DNA of 64,000 nt from Phocaeicola faecium. Its GTDB lineage: Bacteria > Bacteroidota > Bacteroidia > Bacteroidales > Bacteroidaceae. Shown one piece after another: positions 26,546-35,074 of the stretch (positions are counted from its first letter, which is position 1; the number at the start of each line of letters is the position of its first letter). The stretch lies in the NCBI RefSeq assembly GCF_014837055.1, contig NZ_JACSPQ010000001.1:857035-921034 (forward strand), written 5' to 3'. Position numbers and translations under genes: made by a program. The notes under the pieces are model-generated. The model did no database searches. It was given only the letters and a program-made list of their open reading frames with translations, and was not told the origin of the DNA.

Positions 26546-27733
26546 TTACTTGTTACGGCTTCCCATCCACGTCAGCTTATGCCAGATGGTTTCCAGCGGA
26601 CCGCGACGGTAATGACGGAACCACCAATGGGCGAAAGCCAACTGAGCGAGGAAGAACACACAGCCAATCAGGAAACTGTACGTATTACCGCACACCTTAT
26701 GAAGTGCCAGCCCGTAGCCGAAATAAAGGAAACTCCCTATCACCGACTGCATGACGTAATCTGTAAGACTCATTTGTCCGTAGGGAGCCAACCAGCGTTG
26801 CACCTTTCCGTTATTTGCCCAGTAAAGCAATAAGAACGCGCTGACCAACGTCAACATAAAGAACAGATTATACCAAGAATTAAGAATGGTTTTCATGGTT
26901 TCAAGAATGAACTTCGAGTCGATTTGCGAGAAAACGAATTCTTTTACAAAATACATCACAAACGCCGAAGGGATGCTGACGTACAGAACGCGACGCCAGA
27001 ACGAACGAGACCGTGACAAGCTTTCCGGAGCAGATGCACTGAAATATCCCATGCGGCCCAGCAACATTCCGAACATAAAAAGCGATGAAGTCTGGAATAC
27101 GCGCCCGTAACACCAAGCCCAATTCAGACTTGCCAACTGCCCGGTTACAAAGTTTGCCTTCACCATCTCCCACCACGATGTTCCTCCCAACTGCGGATAT
27201 ACATCTCCTAACGAATAAATCATCTGCTTGGGAGCAAACTCCGGATTTACCACAGCACAAATCACTTTAACCCACTCTAAGGGCTGAAGCATCAGAAACA
27301 AAGCGAGTATGAATACTGCCTTATTACTCCAATGACGGACGGGCACCAACACAAAGCCTAAAATGGCGTAAAGCACCAAAATTTCGCCGGGGAAGAAGCT
27401 GGCGTTGATGAATCCGAAACCCAACAGTAACAGCAACCGCCACATATAGCGGTTTTTGAAATCTTCGCCACGCTTTTCTGAACTGCGGCTCTGGAGATAA
27501 AAGGTAAAGCCGAACAGCAGGGCAAAAATGGCGTATGCCTTGCCTGAAAACAGGAAGAAAAGCGTATTCCAAATGTGAGTGTCAAACCACCCCAACAGTC
27601 CGGTAGCGGGCGGAGGGAAAGAATAGAAGTTAAAATGCTCGATATTATGAAGCAACACGATGCCCATTACGGCAAATCCGCGCAACGCATCGACAGCCAA
27701 AATACGTTCTTTTTTTTGAATCGGTGTTCCCAT
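26546..27733 (-). CDS. DUF418-family multipass membrane protein
   Basis: 395 residues with about 9-10 hydrophobic segments. It opens RILAVDALRGFAVMGIVLLHNIEHF, the typical start of YeiB/DUF418 proteins. It ends with the DUF418 block GQMSLTDYVMQSVIGSFLYFGYG...FLAQLAFAHWWFRHYRRGPLETIWHKLTW. The family is predicted to be a membrane transporter or acyltransferase relative, with no established role. It lies upstream of the M28 gene on the same strand. Confidence 0.8.
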   Translation of the reverse strand: MGTPIQKKERILAVDALRGFAVMGIVLLHNIEHFNFYSFPPPATGLLGWFDTHIWNTLFFLFSGKAYAIFALLFGFTFYLQSRSSEKRGEDFKNRYMWRLLLLLGFGFINASFFPGEILVLYAILGFVLVPVRHWSNKAVFILALFLMLQPLEWVKVICAVVNPEFAPKQMIYSLGDVYPQLGGTSWWEMVKANFVTGQLASLNWAWCYGRVFQTSSLFMFGMLLGRMGYFSASAPESLSRSRSFWRRVLYVSIPSAFVMYFVKEFVFSQIDSKFILETMKTILNSWYNLFFMLTLVSAFLLLYWANNGKVQRWLAPYGQMSLTDYVMQSVIGSFLYFGYGLALHKVCGNTYSFLIGCVFFLAQLAFAHWWFRHYRRGPLETIWHKLTWMGSRNK

Positions 27734-27849
27734 AGAAAAATAGAATTAAAGCGGATAAAAAAACAAAGGCACGAATTACAGACTTCCACCCTACGTATTT
27801 AGGTATAACAAGTCTGTAATCCGCGCCCGTTTATAACATCGCGATATAT

Positions 27850-28218
27850 TTATTTAGCCGAATCGCCCGGTGCCGGAGTAGCAGCAGCATCCTGAGTTTC
27901 GGTCTGCGGAGCATCAAAACCAGCAGGAGCATTCAACGGATTTGTTTTTTGTTCTTCTATAGCCTGTTCCATGATAACAGAAGAATTGGTAGTCTGATGA
28001 GGTATCACGTAAGAAGTCGCAATACTGATAACCACCATAAAAACAGCCAATCCCCACGTCAGCTTTTCAATGAAATCGGTTGTCTTACGAACACCCATAA
28101 TCTGATTAGAAGACGCAAATGCGGAAGAAAGACCTCCCCCCTTCGAGTTCTGCACCAATACGACGAAACACATCAATATGGCTGCAAGCACCATTAATAC
28201 AACAAATAATAAGTACAT
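27850..28218 (-). CDS. secG: Preprotein translocase subunit SecG
   Basis: 122 residues with two hydrophobic segments (about 2-22 and 51-71) flanking the conserved loop VLVQNSKGGGLSSAFASSNQIMGVRKTTDFIEKLTW. The C-terminal tail is Ala/Pro/Thr-rich. SecG assists SecYE-mediated export. It is last in a leftward operon with the TPR and LptE genes, 5 bases after the TPR gene. Confidence 0.92.
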   Translation of the reverse strand: MYLLFVVLMVLAAILMCFVVLVQNSKGGGLSSAFASSNQIMGVRKTTDFIEKLTWGLAVFMVVISIATSYVIPHQTTNSSVIMEQAIEEQKTNPLNAPAGFDAPQTETQDAAATPAPGDSAK

Positions 28219-28223
28219 TTTCT

Positions 28224-28970
28224 TTATTTTGATTTAGCGTTAATAATCAATTTCTCTAAAAATCTCATTTGGTCTGCAAAGTAAGTATTTTTTTTCGGAT
28301 ATTTCAAATTTAATTTTTTAATAATTTCCAGAGCTTTATCATATCGTTGCTGCTTGACATAGATTTTAGCCAATGTTTCGGTGAAATAATCTTCTTCGTT
28401 GTCTGTTTCGGGCTCTTTTTCTTCGGTTTCCGTATCTTCATCCTCTGGCTCGGCTGCACCGGCATCCTCGGGTAAAACGTTCCGTTCATCGTCTGCACTT
28501 TCTATGAAATGGTCAATCAGCTCCTGTCCGCGCAAAGGAGGTGTAGCTTCTTCCGCAGCAGGCAAGACGGATTCGCCCATCAGCACCGATGTATAATCCA
28601 CCGCCGCCATATCGGGTACCGGAAGTTCGGCCGGTGCAGCGTCTGAATGTCCGGAAAGGAAACGGTCTATAAGGTCGAGTGTACGGTCGGCTCCGTCGTC
28701 AACAGCACTTACCGGTTCGTGTTCTTCCAGCCGAAAACGGTCTCCCTCAAGATAATAAAACAACACACCTATATCGGCAACAAACAAAGCCCCCCGACGT
28801 AATTCATCGCGGAAAGCCGGGTCATTCAGCAGAAACAGATTCTTCAGATACAATACCCACGCCGTTTGGAAATATGGATAACGCTCCAACAGCGTACGTA
28901 ACTCATACAAACTGTTTTTATCCAACCGTTCGGGGTGTTTTATCCATTCTTGTAATTGCTGTTGCATCAT
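28224..28970 (-). CDS. Acidic TPR-like protein of unknown function
   Basis: 248 residues with no signal peptide. The N-terminal ~95 residues are helical (QEWIKHPERLDKNSLYELRTLLERYPYFQTAWVLYLKNLFLL). A very acidic, low-complexity middle spans about 100-195. A C-terminal TPR-like helix pair follows (YFTETLAKIYVKQQRYDKALEIIKKLNLKYPKKNTYFADQMRFLEKLI). A protein of this shape is often found between lptE and secG in Bacteroides; its function is not known to me. Confidence 0.6.
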   Translation of the reverse strand: MMQQQLQEWIKHPERLDKNSLYELRTLLERYPYFQTAWVLYLKNLFLLNDPAFRDELRRGALFVADIGVLFYYLEGDRFRLEEHEPVSAVDDGADRTLDLIDRFLSGHSDAAPAELPVPDMAAVDYTSVLMGESVLPAAEEATPPLRGQELIDHFIESADDERNVLPEDAGAAEPEDEDTETEEKEPETDNEEDYFTETLAKIYVKQQRYDKALEIIKKLNLKYPKKNTYFADQMRFLEKLIINAKSK

Positions 28971-28974
28971 GAGT

Positions 28975-29502
28975 CTACCAGTTTGCTACTGTGGCGTTAA
29001 AAATCTGCTCCACAATTTCGTCAATCATCTGGTCAACCAACTCCTCCTGCACGGCAGAAAGTTGCTGGCTGGCGTTATATTCACGGCTCGCCGAGAACGA
29101 TTGTTCAAAGTCTTCCACGTGATTGGTATTGTTTACAAAGCGTACATTCACCGTCATACGCAGTTCTGCCATCGTTGAATAACCGTCAGAGCCCACACCC
29201 TTATTATAAGCATCGTAGTTGGTGATTTCTCCCGACAGTTCCAAATCGCCTCCCTGACGTACCTGCTTCAAGCGCGTCTGCTGCATGTAAGCATCCTGCA
29301 AGGCTGTGTTGAACATCGACTCCATCGGCCCCCATACAAACGCCGCCGAACGGTTCGGAAAGTTTTCAAACGAAATGGTTTTTACTTTCTCATAGTTGAT
29401 AGACGAACCGTTAAACTTATAAGACACTGTACAAGCCGCCAGCAAGCACACGGCCGTCATCCACATGCTTATTATTTTCCATTTTCTTTTAATCAAGCCC
29501 AT
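28975..29502 (-). CDS. lptE: LptE-family lipoprotein (LPS assembly)
   Basis: 175 residues with a lipoprotein signal: basic start, hydrophobic MWMTAVCLLAAC, with Cys at the lipobox. The body, beginning VSYKFNGSSINYEKVKTISFENFPN and including LRMTVNVRFVNNTNHVEDFEQSFSASREYN, matches Bacteroidetes LptE. It would plug the LptD barrel at the outer membrane. Its 5' end overlaps the 3' end of the activator gene by 14 bases, so the two are co-transcribed. Confidence 0.8.
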   Translation of the reverse strand: MGLIKRKWKIISMWMTAVCLLAACTVSYKFNGSSINYEKVKTISFENFPNRSAAFVWGPMESMFNTALQDAYMQQTRLKQVRQGGDLELSGEITNYDAYNKGVGSDGYSTMAELRMTVNVRFVNNTNHVEDFEQSFSASREYNASQQLSAVQEELVDQMIDEIVEQIFNATVANW

Positions 29503-30763
29503 ATTCTTTTATTTTTCGATAAAGGGTACGTTCGGATATCTTTAAATCGTTTGCGGCGCTTTTCCGCTTTCCGTGATGCCGCTCAAGCGCCTTGCGAATC
29601 ATTTCTTTTTCTACGTCGTCCAGCGAAAGATTTTCTTCGACATACTCTTCGGTATCTTGCACTTCGGGTTCTTCAGCCGGCACTGTCTTTACGGATGCAA
29701 TATGGTTGACAGAAGGTACGGAACTCATCATCACCGGATTGTTTTGAACAATGCTCACCGGAGTATTCGGTATGTAGCGCACGGAAGCATCCTGATGGGT
29801 GGAAACCGGAGCATTGCCATTACGTTCTGCCATTATGTCATGCATGAATTTCTTCAGCTCCGTTACGTCGCGCCGCATGTCGAACAATACTTGGTAAAGA
29901 ATCTCACGTTCGCTCTCAAAACCTTTATTGCCTGAAGGCTTCACACCGAGCAGTGTTGGCAAATGGGAATCTGACTGGGTGGGCAGATAATTACGAAGAA
30001 TCTCCGGTGTTATATCCCGGTTGGTTTCAATAATAGAAATCTGTTCGGTAATATTTTTAAGCTGACGCACATTTCCCGGCCACGAGTAAGCCGTCAGCAT
30101 CTGCTTTGCTTCTTCGGTCAGCTGAATGGCAGGCATCCGGTATTTTTCTGCAAAATCTCCGGCAAACTTCCGGAACAGCAGCACGATGTCGTCCGGGCGT
30201 TCGCGCAGAGGCGGTATCTTGATAGGAACGGTATTCAAGCGGTAATACAAATCTTCACGGAAACGCCCTTCCGCCAATGCCTCGGCAAAGTTGACATTCG
30301 TAGCAGCAACAATCCGCACATCGGTTTTCTGTACTTTCGAAGAGCCAACCTTGATGTATTCGCCCGATTCGAGCACGCGCAGCAACCGGGCTTGTGTAGA
30401 CAGCGGGAGTTCTCCCACCTCGTCCAGAAAAATCGTACCTCCGTCTGCTTCGGCAAAATAACCTTTCCGGTCACTGATAGCTCCGGTAAAAGCACCTTTC
30501 TCATGCCCGAACAATTCGGAATCGATGGTTCCTTCAGGTATCGCCCCACAGTTTACCGCAATATACGGCCCGTGTTTCCGACGACTGAACTGGTGAATGA
30601 TTTGCGGAAAGCTTTCCTTACCTACCCCGCTTTCCCCAGTTACCAATACGGACAAATCGGTAGGAGCCACTTGCATGGCTATATCTATAGCCCGATTCAG
30701 CCCCTCGGTATTTCCGATGATGCCGAACCGTAATTTCACATTCTGTATTTCTGATTTTACCAT
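29489..30763 (-). CDS. Sigma54-dependent transcriptional activator without a sensor domain
   Basis: 424 residues. The AAA+ domain begins almost at once (about residue 14) and has Walker A TGESGVGKE, the sigma54-contact loop GHEKGAFTGA, Walker B GGTIFLDEVGELP and RFREDLYYRLNTVPI. A linker of about 110 residues (285-385) separates it from a Fis-type helix-turn-helix (VEKEMIRKALERHHGKRKSAANDLKISERTLYRKIKEYGLD). There is no receiver, GAF or PAS domain, so its activity is probably set by expression or a partner protein. It is first in the operon with lptE, the TPR gene and secG. Confidence 0.92.
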   Translation of the reverse strand: MVKSEIQNVKLRFGIIGNTEGLNRAIDIAMQVAPTDLSVLVTGESGVGKESFPQIIHQFSRRKHGPYIAVNCGAIPEGTIDSELFGHEKGAFTGAISDRKGYFAEADGGTIFLDEVGELPLSTQARLLRVLESGEYIKVGSSKVQKTDVRIVAATNVNFAEALAEGRFREDLYYRLNTVPIKIPPLRERPDDIVLLFRKFAGDFAEKYRMPAIQLTEEAKQMLTAYSWPGNVRQLKNITEQISIIETNRDITPEILRNYLPTQSDSHLPTLLGVKPSGNKGFESEREILYQVLFDMRRDVTELKKFMHDIMAERNGNAPVSTHQDASVRYIPNTPVSIVQNNPVMMSSVPSVNHIASVKTVPAEEPEVQDTEEYVEENLSLDDVEKEMIRKALERHHGKRKSAANDLKISERTLYRKIKEYGLD

Positions 30764-30783
30764 ATAATTCGTATTATATATGA

Positions 30784-30791
30784 CAAAATTA
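30784..30791 (-). promoter_or_regulatory. Candidate -7 element for the activator-lptE-secG operon
   Basis: TAATTTTG on the minus strand, 20 bases before the ATG at 30763. The -33 box is not convincing. Confidence 0.4.
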
Positions 30792-30939
30792 TAAAAACTT
30801 TGGCTTGGCTACTTATTCCGAAAAGAAAAAAGTAAGAGCCTGCTTCATTTTTCCAATTAAAGCAACGTTTTATCAGTTTCTTCTGAGTCTGTTTCCGGTT
30901 TGTATTTCTGATTGGTTACAAACCTGTATCCCCACCGAA

Positions 30940-33591
30940 TCAGAATACGGTGCGAATCATAAAGCGGATGCCCCACTTGTTTGCCGTAGGCAGGTCATTA
31001 TAATTTAAACGGCGTACGTATTCTACATGCAGCAACTTGAATATATTATGGATGCCGACACTCAGCTCTACATAAGGTTTCTTTTTATCCATTACATAGC
31101 TGGATGTGTAGAAATTGCCATTTGCATCGTAATGTCCGGGAAACATCATCAGTTCTGCATCGTTTCGGTTCTGCGGCAATAGGGGATTATTCTTGTCGGT
31201 AAGCGTTCCCCACAAACATTTAATGCCGATGAACTCGCGCCATTTCAGTTTCTTCAGCAGCGGGATGCGGTTAAAGAGTTTTCCCTGCATGTTCCACGAA
31301 ACGTCCAGCGAAGCATAGCGGTCGTTCAGAAACTCCATGTTGTTAATCAGGTTGAATGTTTCTTCCTGAATGATATACGACAGGTTGGCAGCGGGCATAA
31401 TCAGCAGCGGGAAGGGAACTTTGTTCCACTGGATTCCTCCCTTTATCGAAGTATCGATGTTTCCCCACGAACTGAGCCACCAACGTTTATAGAAACTCAC
31501 TTCGCTCATGTTATAAGTATAGTCTGACCCCAACACACCTTTCAGCCCCACTGTGTGCTGTAAGGTAAACACCGGAGCATCAAGATTGATGGGCAGACGT
31601 CGCTGCTTGGTATTGATAAATGTTTCGCCGGGGGCATAACGCAAGGCTATTGTAGCCTCCGCCACCGAAAAGTCGTGTACATTATAAGGTGAACGCACCC
31701 ACTCCGTACCCGACAGACTGCCGTCTGCTATCGCCTGCTGCAACTGGGTCTCGCCTGCCATCGTACGGTAGAACAGTTTGCCACACGGCTCGTAATTGGA
31801 GTGTTTCAGAATGAACGTGGTTTTCAGTCCCGACTCGCGTTCCAACTCATATTTCACACTTGCCGTACGTTCGTAATTATATTGGTCTACCGACGTTACT
31901 TTCAGCGATGTAAAGACATTATCCTTGTCCGTAGCCATGAACTTATCGGTTGGCAGCATATTGTCGTACGAATAAGAGAAAGTCAACGAATTAATCGGAT
32001 ATTCCCTCGGCAGATATTCACGTTTCTTGAACGAGTATTCCACTTCTGCCTTGTATTTCGAGCGCGCATCTTTAAATCCGTACGCATAATATCCTCTTAA
32101 AAAGAGATGCGGATGCAGATTTGCCGTAGTTTGAGCAGACGCACGCAAGCGGAGGCCGTCGATGTAGTTGCTTGAAATCATGGTGTTGATAGGCCCTATA
32201 TCCACCTTGCTGGGTTTTCCACGGACACCGGTTTCCACAAAGTTTTCGATAAAGGCTTTTGCCACAAACATGATGTATTTAAATCCCTTTATCTTGCTCA
32301 GGTTATCGACAAACGAATCCATCTGTTTTTCCGAGGTAGTAAGCTGTGTGGGGCGATATTCTTTCCAGAATTCATCGCCACGCATCATGGCATTCACGTC
32401 TTTTATCTCACTGCCTTTCCGCTTGAAAATCCTGTCCGGGATTTCATCGAACCCGAAGTCTGAATACCTTGTGGTACGCCTTACCTGAAACGATCCGAGC
32501 AATTTCCGCAAATAAGAAAGTTCGCAGGTCATGTCGTCAACCATCAACACCCATTCGCCTGAAGGCAACTGACCGAACTCCTGCTCGATAATCATCAAAT
32601 CCACAAAGTTGATATCTGTTTTCTTTGGCAAATTCATGGTGCATTTCTTCACACGATACGTCGAGTCTGCCAATATATACAGACTTCCCGTAAAGCCGAA
32701 ATCTTGCGGATTGTTGGGAACAAACGAGAGCAGGAAACATTCATCGCGGTCTACCGTCAATGTATCCATGATGTAATAGCGGTAAAAATTAATTCCCGCA
32801 TCCGAAATCGGACTGTCAAAAGGATATTGCAAGAAGCGGAAACGGTCTTGGTAGATGTTTACATCCTGAAACACATCCTTCAGCACCGTAGTCAACATGT
32901 CGCCCGTATTAAACAGCTCGTTGATACCCGATGAATTAAGCCCCTTTATGATCGTCTTTTCGCTGTGAGGATTTTTGCGGTATACTTTCTCCGATACGGT
33001 TTCGTCGACAGATATGGGCAGGATATTCTTGCCCGTTACGTCGCTCACCTCCACTTGGTCGCGAAAGAACGGATATTTCTTAAAGAGGTTCGACTCGCGT
33101 AACGAATCGGTCGTGATGTTATTCAGCGAAAAAGTAATCTTCTGGTACTTATTATAGTGATAATAATCGTTTACGCTCAGGTCGTTCAACTCTTTGGCGG
33201 CGATAACCTTTTTCATCATCTCCACCGCCGGATTATTCTTACGCGAATATTTTTCTTTCTTAGGCTTGACTATCACCTCGTCCAATACCAAATCGGCTTT
33301 CATTTTCACATCGAGCCGATGCGTATTCGGAGACACTTTCAGCACTTGCGTGGCATAACCCACCATCGAAAAAGTCAGTTTATCCCACCCCGCACGGGCA
33401 TCTATCGAGTAATTTCCATCTATGTCGGTAATTGTCCCCACCCCTTTTCCGTCGTAATACACATTCAAATAAGGAATGGGTTCTCCTGTTTCAGAGTCTG
33501 TCACAACTCCTTGAATCTGGGCAGAAAGTTTCGCAACTCCCATACACAATACCAACAGAAAAAATAACCTTTTTACCATATATTGTTTCAA
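30940..33591 (-). CDS. Outer-membrane DUF5686 protein with carboxypeptidase-like N-domain
   Basis: 883 residues. A signal peptide (VKRLFFLLVLCMGVAKLSAQ) leads into a CarboxypepD_reg-like domain (QGVVTDSETGEPIPYLNVYYDGKGVGTITDIDGNYSI, about 25-105). A long DUF5686 region follows, with repeated aromatic beta-strand patterns and ending GIHNIFKLLHVEYVRRLNYNDLPTANKWGIRFMIRTVF, typical of a beta-barrel C-terminus. It is widespread in Bacteroidetes with no firm function. It may start at Met5. It has no partner gene in its orientation. Confidence 0.75.
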   Translation of the reverse strand: MKQYMVKRLFFLLVLCMGVAKLSAQIQGVVTDSETGEPIPYLNVYYDGKGVGTITDIDGNYSIDARAGWDKLTFSMVGYATQVLKVSPNTHRLDVKMKADLVLDEVIVKPKKEKYSRKNNPAVEMMKKVIAAKELNDLSVNDYYHYNKYQKITFSLNNITTDSLRESNLFKKYPFFRDQVEVSDVTGKNILPISVDETVSEKVYRKNPHSEKTIIKGLNSSGINELFNTGDMLTTVLKDVFQDVNIYQDRFRFLQYPFDSPISDAGINFYRYYIMDTLTVDRDECFLLSFVPNNPQDFGFTGSLYILADSTYRVKKCTMNLPKKTDINFVDLMIIEQEFGQLPSGEWVLMVDDMTCELSYLRKLLGSFQVRRTTRYSDFGFDEIPDRIFKRKGSEIKDVNAMMRGDEFWKEYRPTQLTTSEKQMDSFVDNLSKIKGFKYIMFVAKAFIENFVETGVRGKPSKVDIGPINTMISSNYIDGLRLRASAQTTANLHPHLFLRGYYAYGFKDARSKYKAEVEYSFKKREYLPREYPINSLTFSYSYDNMLPTDKFMATDKDNVFTSLKVTSVDQYNYERTASVKYELERESGLKTTFILKHSNYEPCGKLFYRTMAGETQLQQAIADGSLSGTEWVRSPYNVHDFSVAEATIALRYAPGETFINTKQRRLPINLDAPVFTLQHTVGLKGVLGSDYTYNMSEVSFYKRWWLSSWGNIDTSIKGGIQWNKVPFPLLIMPAANLSYIIQEETFNLINNMEFLNDRYASLDVSWNMQGKLFNRIPLLKKLKWREFIGIKCLWGTLTDKNNPLLPQNRNDAELMMFPGHYDANGNFYTSSYVMDKKKPYVELSVGIHNIFKLLHVEYVRRLNYNDLPTANKWGIRFMIRTVF

Positions 33592-33736
33592 TACCTTCTC
33601 TATGTTTTTTTATACTTATTGCGCAACGAATGAGCGCGTAAAGTTACAGAGTGTTGAAGTCTCTTACAAATTTATGCCGACAAAAAGCTATAATCTTACC
33701 TTTTTTTATGAATAATAGAATATTATTTCTACCCAA

Positions 33737-34906
33737 TCAGTCTCCCCGATAGTAATAAAGCAAAGCGTGGCGCGCTATGAAATCGGCATTTTCCTGCACC
33801 GTAGTCCGGCTTTCTCCATCCGGGAAAACGGCGTCGGGCAACAAATGATGTTCCAAACAATGCAAGAGCAAGTCGGGCGGACAAAGCGTTTCTTCCGTCA
33901 GTAGCCGGAAAGCATTCTTCGCCGCCGCATCGGGGGCATACATCGGGTTGTCCGGGTCGGCTATACACTCGCATACATCTTTTGCCAGCAGGATGCCTTT
34001 TTCCGGTTCGGTCATCAGCACAAAGTTGCGGAACGGTTTCATTTGAGGCAACGTATGGTTATCATCGTCTGTCCATTTCAGCACCTCCACCAAGAAACGC
34101 CTCAGCTCGCCGTAGCCGTTCAGGTAAACGATTCGCTTTCCGTTCGTTCCTGCCACAAAGTTGCGGTACATCTCTGCACTTTTTTCGCGCACTTCATCGG
34201 GCACGACAGGTTCATCAGGGAACAGTCCTTTTACCTGTTTCCATGCCGGTGCGTTATCTCCCGCCAACCGTTCTATCCACTCGTGAAGGAACAGAGCAAG
34301 CGGCCCTGTGGGGATGATGAAACGGTCGGCAGCGGTAACCCGCTCAATGTATGGCGCCATCGAAGGCTCGGTAAGATACGTATGCCCGAACAGCCACGTC
34401 AGTTTACGGTCGGCATCGCGGGCATCCGAGTAGCCACTCCAATAATTTTCGAGCAACTCATTTTCCGGAGCTTCTTCGTATGCCGTTGCCAACACTTCGT
34501 AAAATGCAGCCGCCTGCTTTGCTATCCGCTCATCGCAGGGGTTAACGTACGGATGTTCGTAAGGAGCTTTCTGCCACGTGTTCCACACGATGAAGCGTAC
34601 ATCTTCTTCATTCACTTCATCGCGCAGGTAATCGTCTGCCAGCGTGTAGAACGGCAAAGGCTTGCCATACAGCCGGATATGCTCGTCGATAAAACTACGC
34701 CACAGCCCCAGTCCGGAAATCACATCTTCCAGATAAGCCGCCACGTAGAGACACATTTTTTTACGGAACGCTTCCGGCATTCCGGAGAGCATAACAGCCT
34801 TGTAGAGTCGCCCTGCAAGTTTTACAAAATACTCGTCTGAGGATTGCGGAGTGGCATAAGGATGGATAGCCATCCAGTCTTTAAGATATATTGTTGGTTT
34901 ATTCAT
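33737..34906 (-). CDS. DUF3843-like protein of unknown function
   Basis: 389 residues, no signal peptide and no membrane segment. It opens MNKPTIYLKDWMAIHPYATPQSSDEYFVKLAGRLYKA, which I associate with the Bacteroidetes family DUF3843. It is rich in Trp, Tyr and acidic residues (YEHPYVNPCDERIAKQAAAFY, YWSGYSDARDADRKLTWLFGHTYL). No catalytic motif was recognised. It is probably a single-gene unit. Confidence 0.5.
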   Translation of the reverse strand: MNKPTIYLKDWMAIHPYATPQSSDEYFVKLAGRLYKAVMLSGMPEAFRKKMCLYVAAYLEDVISGLGLWRSFIDEHIRLYGKPLPFYTLADDYLRDEVNEEDVRFIVWNTWQKAPYEHPYVNPCDERIAKQAAAFYEVLATAYEEAPENELLENYWSGYSDARDADRKLTWLFGHTYLTEPSMAPYIERVTAADRFIIPTGPLALFLHEWIERLAGDNAPAWKQVKGLFPDEPVVPDEVREKSAEMYRNFVAGTNGKRIVYLNGYGELRRFLVEVLKWTDDDNHTLPQMKPFRNFVLMTEPEKGILLAKDVCECIADPDNPMYAPDAAAKNAFRLLTEETLCPPDLLLHCLEHHLLPDAVFPDGESRTTVQENADFIARHALLYYYRGD

Positions 34907-35011
34907 TTTTATTCGTCGGTTGATTATTCTACATAAGAATGAGCTTTTATTGTTCTTGCAAATTTAATAAATATTTCTTTCGTGCGGTTTCTTTTGCAGA
35001 AAAGCATTGTA

Positions 35012-35054
35012 AAACGCCCGGCCTCACTGCTACTGACAGACAAGACCGGGCGTT
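35012..35054 (-). terminator. Terminator of the TonB-receptor operon
   Basis: AACGCCCGG (35013-35021) pairs with CCGGGCGTT (35046-35054) across a 24-base loop; the minus strand ends in TTTTAC. It lies about 20 bases past the receptor's stop. Confidence 0.75.
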
Positions 35055-35074
35055 ATCAATACTAAGAAAGACTC

